In this document: one piece after another, positions 11,087 through 22,402 of the stretch
Position numbering within the stretch: the stretch's first letter is position 1
How the letters are laid out: every line of letters starts with the position of its first letter
The notes under the pieces: generated by a model
Seen by the model: the letters and a program-made list of their open reading frames with translations, nothing else
What the model was told of the DNA's origin: nothing
Databases searched by the model: none
Assembly: GCA_964017185.1 (NCBI GenBank)
Contig: OZ024877.1
Span: 5,124,006-5,188,005, forward strand
Direction: 5' to 3'
Source: Rugalucina vietnamica
Taxonomy: Eukaryota > Mollusca > Bivalvia > Lucinida > Lucinidae
Length of the DNA stretch: 64,000 bases
Made by a program: the position numbers and the translations under genes

Positions 11087-11610
11087 CAGGCTGCCCAGTG
11101 CAGTTTGGTACAAAATATATATTTTGGGCTTCAAAAAATAGGAAGTTTATGTCCAAAAAATAGGAGAAAAATAGGAAATTATCGGCCTAAAATGGTTTTT
11201 TTATAGCAATGAAAACCATAAATATTAACATATAGCAGCAAGAAGGCAAATCTTACTGGTGTAATTTTGGTAAAGGTGTGTGATCCATTATTTTAAAACC
11301 TACTCAAGTTGTAGAAGTAACTTACTTCACGGGAATATCTTGTTTTCTGATGAAGAAAAAATACTTTATTTATCAAGTTACGAGCGAGCGAAGCGAGCGA
11401 GGAAAAAAATGAATGCAAAAGACATCAAAAATGGCATTTCAAACCAAAATTCCATGATTTTTCCTTTTTATTTCATTATTATCTGCAGCACTTTGAAAAA
11501 TATAGGAATTTGATGGAAAAATATAGGATTTGGGATCAAAATATAGGAAAAAATAGGAAGCCCTGAAAATATAGGAAAAAATAGGAAAAATAGGAGCACT
11601 GGGCAGCCTG
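11087..11610. mobile_element. Inverted-repeat element J with AATAGGA arrays
   Basis: Perfect 15-bp terminal inverted repeats CAGGCTGCCCAGTGC (11087-11101) and its complement (11596-11610). GGGATT occurs immediately outside both ends, a possible target duplication. Both subterminal zones carry irregular copies of AAAAATAGGA (several at 11135-11185, more at 11500-11595). The CAG...CTG ends suggest a hAT relative; no transposase is present. Confidence 0.55.
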
Positions 11611-11660
11611 GGGATTTCAACTTGTTCCAAACCTAATGGGGCAGTAACAGCCATAGACCA

Positions 11661-12044
11661 GGCCCTGAGGTTATAAAACTTTTTTCAAGCTCAGCTCAGC
11701 TGAACATGAAATTTCAACTGCTCATAAATGTTGAAATAGTCAAAGTAAGAATAGAGGGACCAGGAATCGATGCAATTAAATTTAAAGTCCCAACATAGAC
11801 AGCGGGTGGGAAAGAAAATACATTAAACACAACAAAACATTTTCCGACAACACACTCGAAGAGTAGAATGACTAGCTCTTTCCCAACAAGGTGAGAGATT
11901 ATATGCTCCTGGTCAAAATTAATGAAAAATTTCGGTTCAAAACTCAAAAACTAGTAATTTATCCTGCTCATAAATGTTCATGAGCAGGATAAATTTTAGT
12001 CTCAGTTGAGCTGAGCATGAAAAAAGATTTATAACCTCAGGGCC
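11661..12044. mobile_element. Family E inverted-repeat element, copy 1
   Basis: 17-bp terminal inverted repeats GGCCCTGAGGTTATAAA and complement. Inside each lies a GAGCATGAAA block, and there is an internal palindrome at 11961-11990 built on CCTGCTCATAAATG. Non-coding. Confidence 0.6.
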
Positions 12045-12111
12045 AGGAAATGCAGGCTTGAGATTTCAGATTGATGATTAGCTGTTAAGATACCATGAAG
12101 CAGATCAGCAA

Positions 12112-12384
12112 CATTACGAAAACTTGCCCATGCAATATACAGAGATTTTTTGAGCTCTAAAATTTGAAAAATTTCAGCTGAAAAATTTTGATATTTTTCT
12201 TATTTTTGCTCAAAACATTGATTGCGGGTACAAGTTAAATCATCGAGGCGGTTCTAACGAGTACCCACAATCTATGTTTTGAAGCAAAAATAAGAAAAAT
12301 AGGTATACCCCTGCAAACCCCAGTATTACTATATAAAAGTGGGGTTCAAGGGGGTATACTTTTCACGGACATGTTTTCCTGATG
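12112..12384. mobile_element. Family B palindromic MITE, copy 7
   Basis: CATTACGAAAACTTGCCC to GTTTTCCTGATG. The left hairpin arm is damaged near 12230 (ACAAGTTAAATCATCG). Confidence 0.75.
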
Positions 12385-12399
12385 TTGTATCAGACCTGG

Positions 12400-12585
12400 T
12401 CCCAAGGTTATAAAACTTTTTTCATGCTCAACTAAGCAAAGCATGAAATTTAAACTGCTCATAATTACTGAAATATCCCAAATAAATTGAAATTTTAGGT
12501 TTAAATCACCAAAGCCTGTAATTTATCCTGCTAATAAAAGTTAAAACGCCAACCATTGCTGGTTTTATAACCTCAGCCCCAGGGT
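12400..12585. mobile_element. Family E element, copy 2 (shortened)
   Basis: AAGGTTATAAAACTTTTTTC at the left and GGTTTTATAACCTCAGC at the right bracket the family blocks CTGCTCATAA and TAATTTATCCTGCT. Confidence 0.5.
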
Positions 12586-12751
12586 CGATATCCCTGCCTT
12601 CAGATTTTTTTTTGTGATAGCTCATATATGTTGCTTCCATTGAGGACGTGTACATGTACTGAAGTGATCTTTTGAGATGACTGTTTTAGCACTACTGGGT
12701 TCTTGTAGATCTGTTTCTCTCCATCCTAGTTATAATTCTCTAACAAGATAT

Positions 12752-12985
12752 GAGCCGCCCCATGGGAAAACCAACAATCTTCATAAGCAAAAACAAAGGC
12801 ACAGATCAGCTTAATGGTAACCGCGAAGCTGATCAGCGTCTTTGTTGTCGCTACTCGGATAGTACAATTCCTCTTCTACTTAACTCCAAAATTTCAAGCT
12901 TCTAGCCTGCTTCTATAGCTGTACAGGCCGGTTTGTGTCAGACCTGTTCGGAAACCACATTGTAGGTTTTCCCACGAGGTGGCTC
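12752..12985 (-). mobile_element. Family A MITE, copy 8
   Basis: Complete; ATAT on both sides. One stem arm reads TTAATGG where the other keeps CCGCGAA. Confidence 0.85.
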
Positions 12986-12989
12986 ATAT

Positions 12990-13411
12990 GTCGGTATAAA
13001 TCTATCAGACATCCTGTTTCTTGGTCTTCCTTGGGAATTTTAAGCACTATTATAGCACTAAAACTTGATTAAATTCTAGATTTCATTTACTTGTTTGGGT
13101 TTCTCAAGTCTTAGAGACTTAACTCTGCTTTGAACTACATCAAGATTTTCACCATGAAGGCTTGTAAAAAATGATCCTTATTTTGGATAACTATGATTCC
13201 ATGTTGCTTATGCTATCTAGTATTTTTTTAACAACCTCACTTCTTTTTGACTTGACTCTTCCCATTTGAGAAGCCTTATATCTACATAAACATTCTCAGT
13301 ACACTATGCATGTATACAGTGTAGGCAATCCCTTGCTTTGAGAATGGATTTCAGATTTTGCGAAGTCTAATGTGGTTATTTTTGTTCCATTAAATGAATG
13401 CGAAACTACCA
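12990..13411. other. Unassigned sequence below the host gene 3' end
   Basis: Probably 3' UTR or downstream flank of the minus-strand gene ending at 13669. No AATAAA or ATTAAA was found on the minus strand here. Confidence 0.4.
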
Positions 13412-13415
13412 ATAT

Positions 13416-13649
13416 GAGCCGCCTCATGGGAAAACCAGCAATCTGCATATGCGAAAACAAAGACGCAGATCAGCTTCGCGGTAACCGCGAAGCTGATCAG
13501 CGCCTTTGTTTTCGCTACTCGGATAGTATAGTTCCTCTTCTACTTAAATCCGAAATTTCAAGCTTCTAGCCTGCTTCTGTGACTGTGCAGGTCTGTTTGT
13601 ATCGGACCTGGTCGGAAACCACATTGTTGGTTTTCCCACGAGGCGGCTA
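13416..13649 (-). mobile_element. Family A MITE, copy 9, in the host gene 3' UTR
   Basis: Complete except that the right end is GGCTA; ATAT on both sides; perfect TTCGCGG/CCGCGAA stem. It begins 19 nt beyond the stop codon of the host gene, so if the mRNA extends this far the message would carry the hairpin. Confidence 0.85.
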
Positions 13650-13668
13650 ATATGTATACAGCACACAA

Positions 13669-13991
13669 CTATAAGTTCACCGCCATCATGACTTTGTCGT
13701 TACTATGACTATATTTCACACTGTTATTTGAGTGATGTGACTTTCCTGATTTACTGCTGGTCGGGGTGTGCGACCGATGTCCGTGATATGATGGAGCCTG
13801 TGATGAATAAACACTACTGGTGTGACCGCCGCCAAAATGATTGTGGGTAAAACCCGAGTCTCTGGTGTAGCCCGAGTAGACGGAGCCCTGGACAGAGCCG
13901 TGTGGGGAGGGGTAGACGGGCTGCATGGGGAAGTAACCCTGGTGGGTGGGGTTGTTGAACGGGCTCATAGAGTGGTGCTGGAGATTCATAC
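13669..13991 (-). CDS. Terminal exon of host single-pass membrane protein (cytoplasmic tail)
   Basis: The minus-strand exon opens after a TTTCAG acceptor (CTGAAA at 13992-13997 on the plus strand) in phase 1 and runs 106 residues from MNLQHHSM to a TAG stop at 13669. The preceding exon's final G plus this exon's first GT makes a glycine codon. The tail is rich in Ser, His, Gly, Tyr and Pro (for example GYFPMQPVYPSPHG and a run of SxxSGYTRDSG), with no globular domain and no cysteines, as expected of a disordered cytoplasmic region. The last residues AVNL fit a class II PDZ ligand pattern (hydrophobic-x-hydrophobic). An open frame extends upstream to 14067 but is interrupted in sense by the acceptor, so the splice-defined start is preferred. 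The protein family is not recognised. Confidence 0.75.
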
Positions 13992-14059
13992 CTGAAATTA
14001 GAAAATTATACATGTATTGAGTTGTTATCATCAGACTGACATATCCCATGTAATCTATA

Positions 14060-15091
14060 CTCCTCAAAAGAAGTTTAGCACCATTTAGATTTTTTCATAT
14101 TTTTAAGAGACATTTTGACTAACCTATTTTAAACCTATCTTTTTGAATTTGCACAGTCTGAAAGAGTTTGATAAAGTGTGTGATATGACAAAAACAAATG
14201 CGGAAACGATTTTAAGAAAATTTGAAAATTCCCTTTTTCTGTAAATACTGAAAATTTGAACATCGAAAAAATTCCACCTCAAACGTCACAGTGTTCAGAA
14301 CACATTTTTGTTTCCAAATTCACAAAGAAGAGCTCCAAGGCAAATGATTGAGCCAAAAAACAATTGAAACAATCTCAAAATTTGGGTAAAAATGCATTTT
14401 TTGACAAAATTGCATTTTTTGACAAAAAATCATAAATATTGGAGAAAATGAGTAAAATCAATATCCCTATCAATTTTGGATCAATATGGGATGTTTTGAA
14501 ACCAAAACATACCACCTCTTTTCTTTCTCTTAAAGGTGTTCTCATGTAAAAGATACGGCAAAAGCACTTTTTGAAATGTAGCTTTTTAAAAAGTCTGAAT
14601 TTGGACGGGTTGAAAAGCAGTACCTTCAGTTTAGCAATCAAGGGTGCTGCATGCTGTGTTTGATGCTAAATCAACCCATTTTGTTGGAGAGATGAGTGAC
14701 TAAGCTTTATCTGAGAATTTAAACAAAGTCTCAAAAATCGTTATTTTTGGTCAAAAATGGCATTTTAGTCCCCAAAAAATCAATTTTTATGTTTTGCTTT
14801 AAATGATTGCTTTCATTGTATCGAGTGAGGATGTGAAATGAATTCAAGTGTGGATGCCCAGAAATGGAGATGTGGGCTTTTTGCTGCATCCCAAATTCTG
14901 GTGTTTTCAAAAACATGCATTTTTGCACATTTTTACTTAATCTTTTCAAGACAAATTATTGCTTTGTTGCTCACAAAAACCAGCCTTTTAGTATAGTATC
15001 AATTTTTAAAAGTTTATTTGAAAAAAATGTATACTACAGATTATTTTAAAATGAGAAAAATATCAACTGGTGCTAAATTTCTTTTGATGAG
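14060..15091. mobile_element. Tc1/mariner-like MITE L (TA-flanked)
   Basis: Terminal inverted repeats of about 28 bp (CTCCTCAAAAGAAGTTTAGC and the complement of CTAAATTTCTTTTGATGAG) flanked by TA on both sides. The ~1030-bp interior shows no transposase. It lies in the last intron, 70 bp upstream of the terminal exon. Confidence 0.6.
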
Positions 15092-15795
15092 TATATAACC
15101 CTTTACACCCCACTTTTCGACTTGGCAGAGCCTCGGATGAGACTCGAATAATCTGAAAACTTGCCTGTGATTTCCTTGTCTTGGCCTCAACCCCATCATG
15201 GATTCTTTTAATCTATAACCCTCAACACCCCACTTTTCCACTTTTATTTAGTGAAACTGGGGTGTGCAAGGGTATATACATGTACGTTTTTTTTTGTTTT
15301 TTTTCTTAACTTTTGCTTTATTGTTTGTTTGTTTGTTTGGGTTTAACGTCGCTTTCAACATTATCTGTCATATCACGACGGTGTCTGGTTGTGACAGGGA
15401 GCTCAATGCTCACTTTTATAGTGTGGTATCAGATCCCAGACACTCTTACCTGATATCACCTCCAGTCACATTATAGTGACACCGGAGCGACCAGTCCAAG
15501 CCCTACCCCGAAAATCCGAGTGCCAAGCAAGGAGCAACTAGTACCATTGTTAACGACTTTGTTATGTCGCGGCCCGGGATCCAACCCAGTACCTCCCGAT
15601 CTCGGAGCGGACACTCTACCTACTGAGCTACCGAGGCCGGTAACTTTTGCTTTACAACAAAGATAATGTATATGTATAATTACTTTCTAACATATACCCA
15701 AAATCTATATTTTGCACAAAAATAAGAAAACTATCAAAATTTTCCATTTTTTACAGCTGTTAGATAAATTGGTATGGTTCATGTTTTCATAATGT
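15092..15795. mobile_element. Family B MITE, copy 8, broken and carrying a SINE
   Basis: B blocks ACCCCACTTTT occur twice (15100-15120 and 15226-15240), then CTGGGGTGTGCAAGGGTATA, then after a SINE (15321-15640) the right part with CCCAAAATCTATATTTTGC and ends TTTTCATAATG. One palindrome arm is lost. Confidence 0.6.
15321..15640 (-). mobile_element. tRNA-derived SINE, family 2, with 14-bp target duplication
   Basis: On the minus strand the head reads GGCCTCGGTAGCTCAGTAGG with box A TAGCTCAGTAGGTAGAG and box-B-like GGGTTGGATCCC. The ~320-bp body ends in GCGACGTTAAACCC and a CAAA repeat tail. The perfect direct repeat TAACTTTTGCTTTA flanks it (15307-15320, 15641-15654), the mark of LINE-driven target-primed insertion. 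Confidence 0.85.
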
Positions 15796-16815
15796 GAAAG
15801 GAACTCAACAAAATAAATTGTGTGTTCTACTCAGATCTCAGATTAGTCCGGTCAAGATTTATAGAACTTTTTTCCTGAGACACTCAGAAAGATTTTCTCC
15901 AAAGCAATCTGACCAAGTCTGAGGTTACAAGAAGTACCCTTGTCAAATCAAATCTCTTCGGACTAAACGAAGTGAAAATCGCCATGGGATGTAACCTAAT
16001 TGCTTATTAAAGGCATTTTTCACGTTTTGTTCTGTTAAATGCGATATTTAGTAATACATGTAGTTTCTATTTTTGTTGCTACCTGTAACAAAACACATGT
16101 ACAATATGTGCTACCTGTAACAAAACACATGTACAATATGTAAAGGTAGTTCAACAGCAAACTAGTCATTTTTATTTTTGTTGTTGTTGTTGTTGTTGAT
16201 ATATGAGCAGCACATTGAAAGCTGCAGGTAGCAGTTTTCCAAGTACATTGTATCCTTCATACGTTAGGAAAGATGCTGTTACCAGTAAATAACTATCAAA
16301 TAGTCTTAACATCAAGTAGAAGGATTTAATAATGCAAATAAATTTAATATTCCACAAAAACAAAAATGACTATAGGGAACAATGTAATTCCAACCCCTGA
16401 TTTCTTCACTGTGTTGTCTCATTTCCTGCCCGCTCTTCAGACAGCGATTCATTAGGGAAAGCGGAATCCTTACACGGCTTGACAAGACAATTGCTATGTT
16501 TAAGGCCACCAATTTTAATCAAGACAGCTCGGCCTGCGAAAAAAGCTTTAAAGTAGGGCAACCTTTAAGTAGGCAACCTTTTAATTGGACACTGTCTTAG
16601 ATTGTTTTCCTTGGTGTTTTATGATTATTGTTAAAATGTACTTTAATAACAAAACTTTTATAAAAACTACAAAAAGTACATCAAATTCAAGCATAAAAAG
16701 ATTGCTGTTGTTCTCAATGACCACTATTGTCAAGACTAAACCATATTCTTGTTTTGAATTTATGTTTTCTTTTAAGATTTCATTCTTGAGTCTCAGGAGT
16801 CTGAATTCTGACATC
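15796..16815. other. Unassigned intron sequence with small repeats
   Basis: Holds a perfect 32-bp tandem duplication (16078-16109, 16110-16141; starts GCTACCTGTAACAAAACAC) and a TTG microsatellite at 16178-16198. No exon is seen. Confidence 0.5.
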
Positions 16816-16819
16816 ATAT

Positions 16820-17024
16820 GAGCCGTGCCGTGAGACAACCAAATTTTTGCCTATGTAAATTCAAAGGTGCAGATCAGCTGTGCAGTAACTTTGTTTTCGC
16901 TACACGGATAGTACTATCCCTCTACAAAATTTCAAGCTTCTAGCCTTTTTCTTAGACTGTACAGGCCGGTTTGTGTCAGAGCTGGTCGGAAACCCCGAAG
17001 ACCGGCTTTCCTGCGTCGTGGCTC
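16820..17024 (-). mobile_element. Family A MITE, copy 10 (one hairpin arm deleted)
   Basis: ATAT on both sides. The stem arm after GCAGTAAC is missing, so this copy cannot form the central hairpin. Confidence 0.8.
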
Positions 17025-17165
17025 ATATGAGCTGTGTCGTGAAGAACCATCTTTTCCTGGTTTTCGACTAGGTGGACAAATACTGAGATGCCCATCACTT
17101 AAGATGGACAGAGGATGGAAGTTTTGGATGTATTCAAATTTAAGGGATTACACTATGTAACAACC

Positions 17166-19376
17166 AGAGGACCAATGGTCCTGTAAACGCTCACCTGAGA
17201 TCTGCTGCATATACCAATAAACATGTTTGAAAAGTATGGTATTTAACCCCAGTGCAGGGGCAGATGACGCCCTTGGGCCATTTTCTTTTTTCAGAATAAT
17301 CAATATTCTGTCCATTTGCCAATTTCCTGCTGGCTTTTCCCTTCAAATGACATTTTAACAGTTTTCCCCATTCAAATGCATAGGCAACCCATGTTGACCT
17401 TGCCATAAACTTGGTCAAGGTCATCACAGGGTCATAATTTATATATACGTTGAAGTACTTTCCACATCAATGCTTCACGCCAAGTTTCCTTGAAATCATT
17501 CAATTGGTTTCAGAGAAGAAGATTTTTGAAGGGTTTTTACCATATATGGGCATGACGGCCATCTTGGTCATGTGACCTAAATTATTAATATATACATTGG
17601 TTCCCCCATACTATGGATGCTTCACATAAAATTTGGCTTTAATTGGCCAAGCGGTTTCAGAGGAGAAGATGTTTGAATATTATGGTAATATTATACAATT
17701 ATTGACTTCAATGAGGTAGACATAAGGATTTATCTACCTGATAAAAATTATATTCACCGAGGCCGTCAGGCCGAGGTGAATATAATTTTTGAGGGTAGAT
17801 AAATCCTTATGTCTACCGAAACTGAAGTCAATAAATGTTTTGTTATATGACTTTTTGACTTCTAGTTTCATTTTTGAAGCTTAAATCTTATTGCAGAATT
17901 AATGTCTAACTAAGGTCGTTCTCACAAGTTTTAACAACCATTTCTGAAATATTTTAAAAGGCAGTTTCCCAATAAATACCTTTATTTTGTGTTTAAAAGA
18001 CATGTCACAGAAAAAGTAAAGCATGCTACTTTTTTTTTAGATGTACCCATTCAGCCAAAGAGAAATTAACACAAATAAAACAAAATTGTTGGTAAAACTC
18101 ATGAAAAGTCCTTAGTTTACCTGTTGAATGTTGATACATCAAATCATGTCAATTTCACCATTTCATGCTGATACTATTTTTGGGTACTCAGGAGGGGACT
18201 ATAAGTTTTGGAAGTTAATATAGAAAATCTGTCAAAATAATTGACCTCCAGGAGCTGGTTTGATCTGGTTTTCATCAGTTTGGTCTAGTTTCAGAAAAAT
18301 ATTAGGATTTATTAATACTGAATGAGCCAATCAGGAGACAGGATTTTCTTCAGTCATATAACAAACATGTATATTGCCCCAGGGTGGGGCCATACAAGCC
18401 CTTGGGTTCAACTTTTTTCAGAATCATTAATATTCAGTCCTACTAACTATTTCCTGCAAGATTTTCACCTCAAATGACTTTTTCAAAGTTTTCCCCATTC
18501 AAATGCATAGGCGACCTATGTTGACCTTGTCATAAAATAGGTCAAGGTCACCACAGGGTCATGATTTATATACACATTGTAGTGCTTGAGCCATGAATGC
18601 TTCATGCCAAGTTTCTTTGAAATCGGTCCACCAGTTCTGGAGAAGAAGATTTTTGAAGGGGTTTTACCGTATATGGGCATGGCGGCCATCTTGGTCATGT
18701 GACCTAGATTATTTATATATACATTGATTTCCCAATTCTATAAATGCTTCAAATAAAATTTGGCTTTGATTGGCCAAGCCATTTTAGAGGAGAAGATGTT
18801 TGAATATTATGGAGATATACATATATATTGCCCCGGGGTGGGGGCACATGAGCCCCTGGGGTCCAGTTTTTTTCAGAATCATTAATATTCAGTCCTACTG
18901 CCCATTTCCTGCAAGACTTTCACTTTAAATGACATTTTAAAAATTTTCCCCATTCAAATGCATTGGCAACCTATGTTGACCTTGTCGTAAAACAGGTCAA
19001 GGTCATCACAGGGTCATGATTTATATATACATTGTAGTGCTTGAGCCATCAATGCTTCATGCCAAGTTTTGTTGAAATCGGTCCACCGGTTCTGGAGAAG
19101 ATTTTTGAAGGGTTTTTACCATATATGGGCATGGCGGCCATCTTGGTCATGTGACCTGGATTTGTTATATACACATTGGTTCCCCCTGCCTACAGATGCT
19201 TCATATAAAATTTGGCTTTGATTGGCCAAGCGGTTTCAGAGAAGAAGATCTTTGAAAATGGTGGACGACGGACGGACGGACGGACGGACAACGGACGGAT
19301 GGACGACGACGGACGGACGCCGGAGCATGGGTATACTATAAGCTCACCTGTGAGCCTTTGGCTCAGGTGAGCTAAA
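17166..19376. mobile_element. Pearl-like element F, copy 2, with foldback insertion
   Basis: Same ends as F copy 1 (left GGACCAATGGTCC, right hairpin CTCACCTGTGAGCC...GGCTCAGGTGAGC) and the same ~450-bp tandem units, plus a longer ACGG microsatellite at 19262-19320. A separate element occupies 17691-18366, after which the interrupted F unit resumes at ACATGTATATTGCCCC. Confidence 0.7.
17691..18366. mobile_element. Foldback element I inside F copy 2
   Basis: A ~130-bp palindrome at 17703-17832 has arms of about 60 bp (TAGACATAAGGATTTATCTA and complement) around CCGAGGCCGTCAGGCCGAGG. Then TTGTTATATGACT at 17842-17854 is inverted at the right end as AGTCATATAACAA. No coding frame. Confidence 0.55.
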
Positions 19377-19513
19377 AACAAAGGAACCAGTCATCTGATT
19401 GGCTTATATGCACCTTTATAAATGCATATATATTTTTGGTGAAGGCACAGAGCATGTTTTCTCAAGATGAAGCACATATGAGACAGGAAAATGAAACCAG
19501 CAAACAGACAAAT

Positions 19514-19747
19514 GAGCCACCTCATGGGAAAACCAACAATCTGCATAGGCGAAAACAAAGACGCAGATCAGCTTCGCGGTAACCGCGAAGCTGATCAGCA
19601 CCTTTGTTTTCGCTACTCGGATAGTAGAATTCCTCTTCTACTTAAATCCGAAATTTCAAGCTTCTAGCCTGCTTCTGTGCTTGTACAGGCCGGTTTGTGT
19701 CGGACCTGTTCGGAAACCACATTGTTGGTTTTCTCATGTGGTGGCTC
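19514..19747 (-). mobile_element. Family A MITE, copy 11
   Basis: Complete; AAAT on both sides (19510-19513, 19748-19751); perfect TTCGCGG/CCGCGAA stem. Confidence 0.85.
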
Positions 19748-19751
19748 AAAT

Positions 19752-20255
19752 TATAAGTTTTGTAATAATTCTTAGAATATTTCTCTTAGAATATTAAAAT
19801 GTCATCTTGACAGGTAGAAGGAAGTTTCTTAGACTAAACATAGGTGACAAACAATAATTCCAGAAAGGATAGACAAAATAGCAAACATTGTTCAGAGAGT
19901 AGATGCATTCGAATGAACAATAGTCTTTTTCTTGTTTTATTCCCTGAGGCAAACTGGCAACACTTGATGCACATTCAAAGTAAAGAAAAAATGACAATGG
20001 TTTTATGAGACTTTTAGGGCATGCAGTATATGACACCACATTCATGAAAATCCAGTAGTTTTGAAGATATAACCATTTACATTTTAAAATGGCTGCCTAT
20101 GGTGGCAGCCATTACGTGAGCAAAAATGAAAAACACTAACTTACAGCAGTATAAGGTTTGGTTTTTATATTCCAAAACTGATCAATATGATTTCATTGCG
20201 ATCTCGCCATGGCAGGAGCGCATATATAATTAATCAGGGCTGGAATCTTGTTAAT
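19752..20255. other. Unassigned intron sequence
   Basis: Nothing recognisable apart from GCCATTACGTGAGC-type GC-richer spots leading into the promoter-like block. Confidence 0.4.
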
Positions 20256-20479
20256 CGACCACTACTTCCGGTCCTACTTGATTGGACGAGGCAGCTCCGA
20301 TTGGTCCCCACTATATATAGCATGCCAGCTCGGGTATGAAAGCTCACGTTGAACCAAGCTGCAAGAGTCTTTTTGGTCTGTGGTTATCGCCGTGGGTTTA
20401 TACATGGTCACACAGTGAAATTAGTGCTGAGAGATCGCAAGCGTTTTGAAAACACTTATACTTGTTAATGAAAAGTATT
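20256..20479 (+). promoter_or_regulatory. Promoter-like block with ATTGG boxes and TATA
   Basis: GATTGGAC (20280-20287) and GATTGGTC (20300-20307) are two inverted CCAAT motifs about 20 bp apart, followed by CTATATATAG at 20311-20320. The next 150 bp are GC-richer than the surroundings and contain a 38-codon frame beginning ATGAAAGCTCACGTTG at 20336. It may be a host promoter on the plus strand, a promoter inside a solo LTR, or chance. It ends abruptly at the truncated A copy 12. Confidence 0.35.
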
Positions 20480-20654
20480 CTGACGGTAATCGCGAAGCTG
20501 ATCAGCGCCTTTGTTTTCGCTACACGGACAGTACAATCCCTCTTCTACTTAAATACAAAATTTCAAGCCTCTAACCATCTTCTGTGACTGTACAGCCTGG
20601 TTTGTGTCGGACCTTGTCGGAACCCAAATTGTTGGTTTTCTCACGCATAGGCTC
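20480..20654 (-). mobile_element. Family A MITE, copy 12 (left-truncated)
   Basis: Starts inside the hairpin (GGTAATCGCGAAGCTGATC) and continues through the long arm to GGCTC. Confidence 0.75.
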
Positions 20655-20773
20655 AAATAGAAGTTTGTGACCTTATTCCTTTAAGAAGATCATATAAAAA
20701 CCTGACCTTTACAATCCCCTTTTGTAATAGCCACACCTGCTTTCTTAAAATACAAAAAGCTTCGTAAAAACAT

Positions 20774-21031
20774 GAGCCTTGACGCGAGCAAACCGGTCTA
20801 ACGCTAAAACCATGAACTTTTGGGTAAAAGTAGAGGAGGAATTGTATTATCCGTGACGCGAGAAAACCGGTCTAACGCTAAAACCATGAACTTTTGGGTA
20901 AAAGTAGAGGAGGAATTGTATTATCCGTGTAGCGAAAATAAAGGCACTGATCATCTTTGCAGTTACAGAGAAGCTGATCTGCGCCTTTGCTTTTGCATAG
21001 GCAAAAATCCTGTTTACTCATGATGTGGCTC
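20774..21031 (+). mobile_element. Family A MITE, copy 13, with internal 74-bp tandem duplication
   Basis: The segment starting GACGCGAG is present twice head-to-tail (20781-20854, 20855-20928), nearly identical, replacing the usual long arm. The hairpin is degraded (CATCTTTGCAGTTACAG). Confidence 0.75.
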
Positions 21032-21215
21032 AAATATAGTGGGTGCTGCTGCTTTTAGCAAAACAAAATGTTTTCCTTTCAAGAAAATGTTTTTCAAGGT
21101 GATATATAATGTCTCTCTGCACAATATTACCCTGGTAATAAATTCTGTTTGCCCTTGGAGGAAATTTTATCAGAATTTGAAGCCTTTCAAATACAGAAAC
21201 TTACTTATCCAATAT

Positions 21216-21445
21216 GAGCTACGCCCCATGAAAATACTGGCTTTTTGACTATGCGAAAACAAAGGCGCAGATCAGCTGTGCTGCACAGCTGATCAGCACA
21301 TTTGTTTTCGCCACATGGATACTACAATTCCTCTTCTTCTCAAATCTGAAATTTCAAGCTTCATACAATCTTCTGTAGCTGCCTAGCCGGTTTGTGTTAG
21401 ATCTTGTCGAAATCCTCAAAGACTGGTTTTCTTGTGTTCAGACTC
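21216..21445 (-). mobile_element. Family A MITE, copy 14
   Basis: Ends mutated (GAGCT, GACTC). The hairpin loop is shortened to CAGCTGTGCTGCACAGCTG, which remains perfectly self-complementary. Confidence 0.75.
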
Positions 21446-21494
21446 ACATGATTTCAACCTTTTCCAGACAGCACTTTGCCTTTAAGTCTGCTAC

Positions 21495-21665
21495 TTAAGG
21501 CCCTTCATATGAAAATGTGCTTTTTAGTGTGTATGCCTACAAAACTGCTGAGATCAGACTCATGGATAGTATAACTGTGGTGCTTCCTAAATTTCTTGCC
21601 TTCATCTGTGGTCGAGCAGGCCAGTTTGTGTCATACACGATTTGGAACTTTGGAAACTGGTTTTT
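21495..21665 (-). mobile_element. Family A MITE, copy 15 (very degenerate)
   Basis: Recognisable only from GATAGTATAAC, GCAGGCCAGTTTGTGTC and GGAAACTGG in the expected order. Confidence 0.35.
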
Positions 21666-22033
21666 AAAACAAAATTTTCCAGATTGTAGCTTCAATCTCA
21701 AGGTCTTGCAAAATAATGTTCCAGTCCCAGCAACTATAAACAGTTAGCGAGAATGTAAAAAGATTTGTTTTGGATCCTAACAATGTTAAGCTCTCATACC
21801 CAGCCAGATTCAAACTAGATAGATGCTCAAGCTATCAACACACAAAAGTTTTATCATAAACTAATGAGTCCTTGTTGCGAATGATCCTTTCTTATAAATG
21901 CAACAACATGCTTTGGAAAGCTCAGACAAGGTTAATACTTCTGTAAAACTGAAGTCTATCAAGACATTAAATACTAAATCCTTTTTATCTCACAACTTGA
22001 TTGACATCTAAGTCCACATTTAAAATTATTTCT

Positions 22034-22288
22034 GTTTGCCTTCTCCCTACCCTGTCTAGAAAAGTTGGGTAGGTAGGTAGGATTTTTTTTTTCTATGCAC
22101 TACTGTATTATGCGTTATTTTTGGTCAAAGGAATTAGCTACAATTTTGTCAAAGCTACTCACAATTACAGTTGCATTTTATGTTTTGTAGTGCTTGAACA
22201 TAAGAACAAAATATCCAATTGGTGAGGAGGGTCATGGTTTAAATGAAAACACATTACTTTCTAGGGAAAACAATTTATCTTCTGACAG

Positions 22289-22336
<48 letters not shown>

Positions 22337-22402
22337 AAAGGGCAATAAAATTTTTTGAGTAGGCCCTATTTTAGGTGAGTAGGTAGGGAGAGGGCAAACA
22401 AA
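22034..22402. mobile_element. Inverted-repeat element O
   Basis: GTTTGCCTTCTCCCTACC at the left is inverted at the right as GGTAGGGAGAGGGCAAAC. The interior has GGTAGGTAGG and a 38-nt A run (22298-22334). Non-coding. Confidence 0.45.

Noticed and set aside
15570..15640. tRNA gene candidate
   Set aside because: It is the head of a SINE with a long body, tail and 14-bp target duplication; the same applies to heads at 4233, 25237 and 43523.
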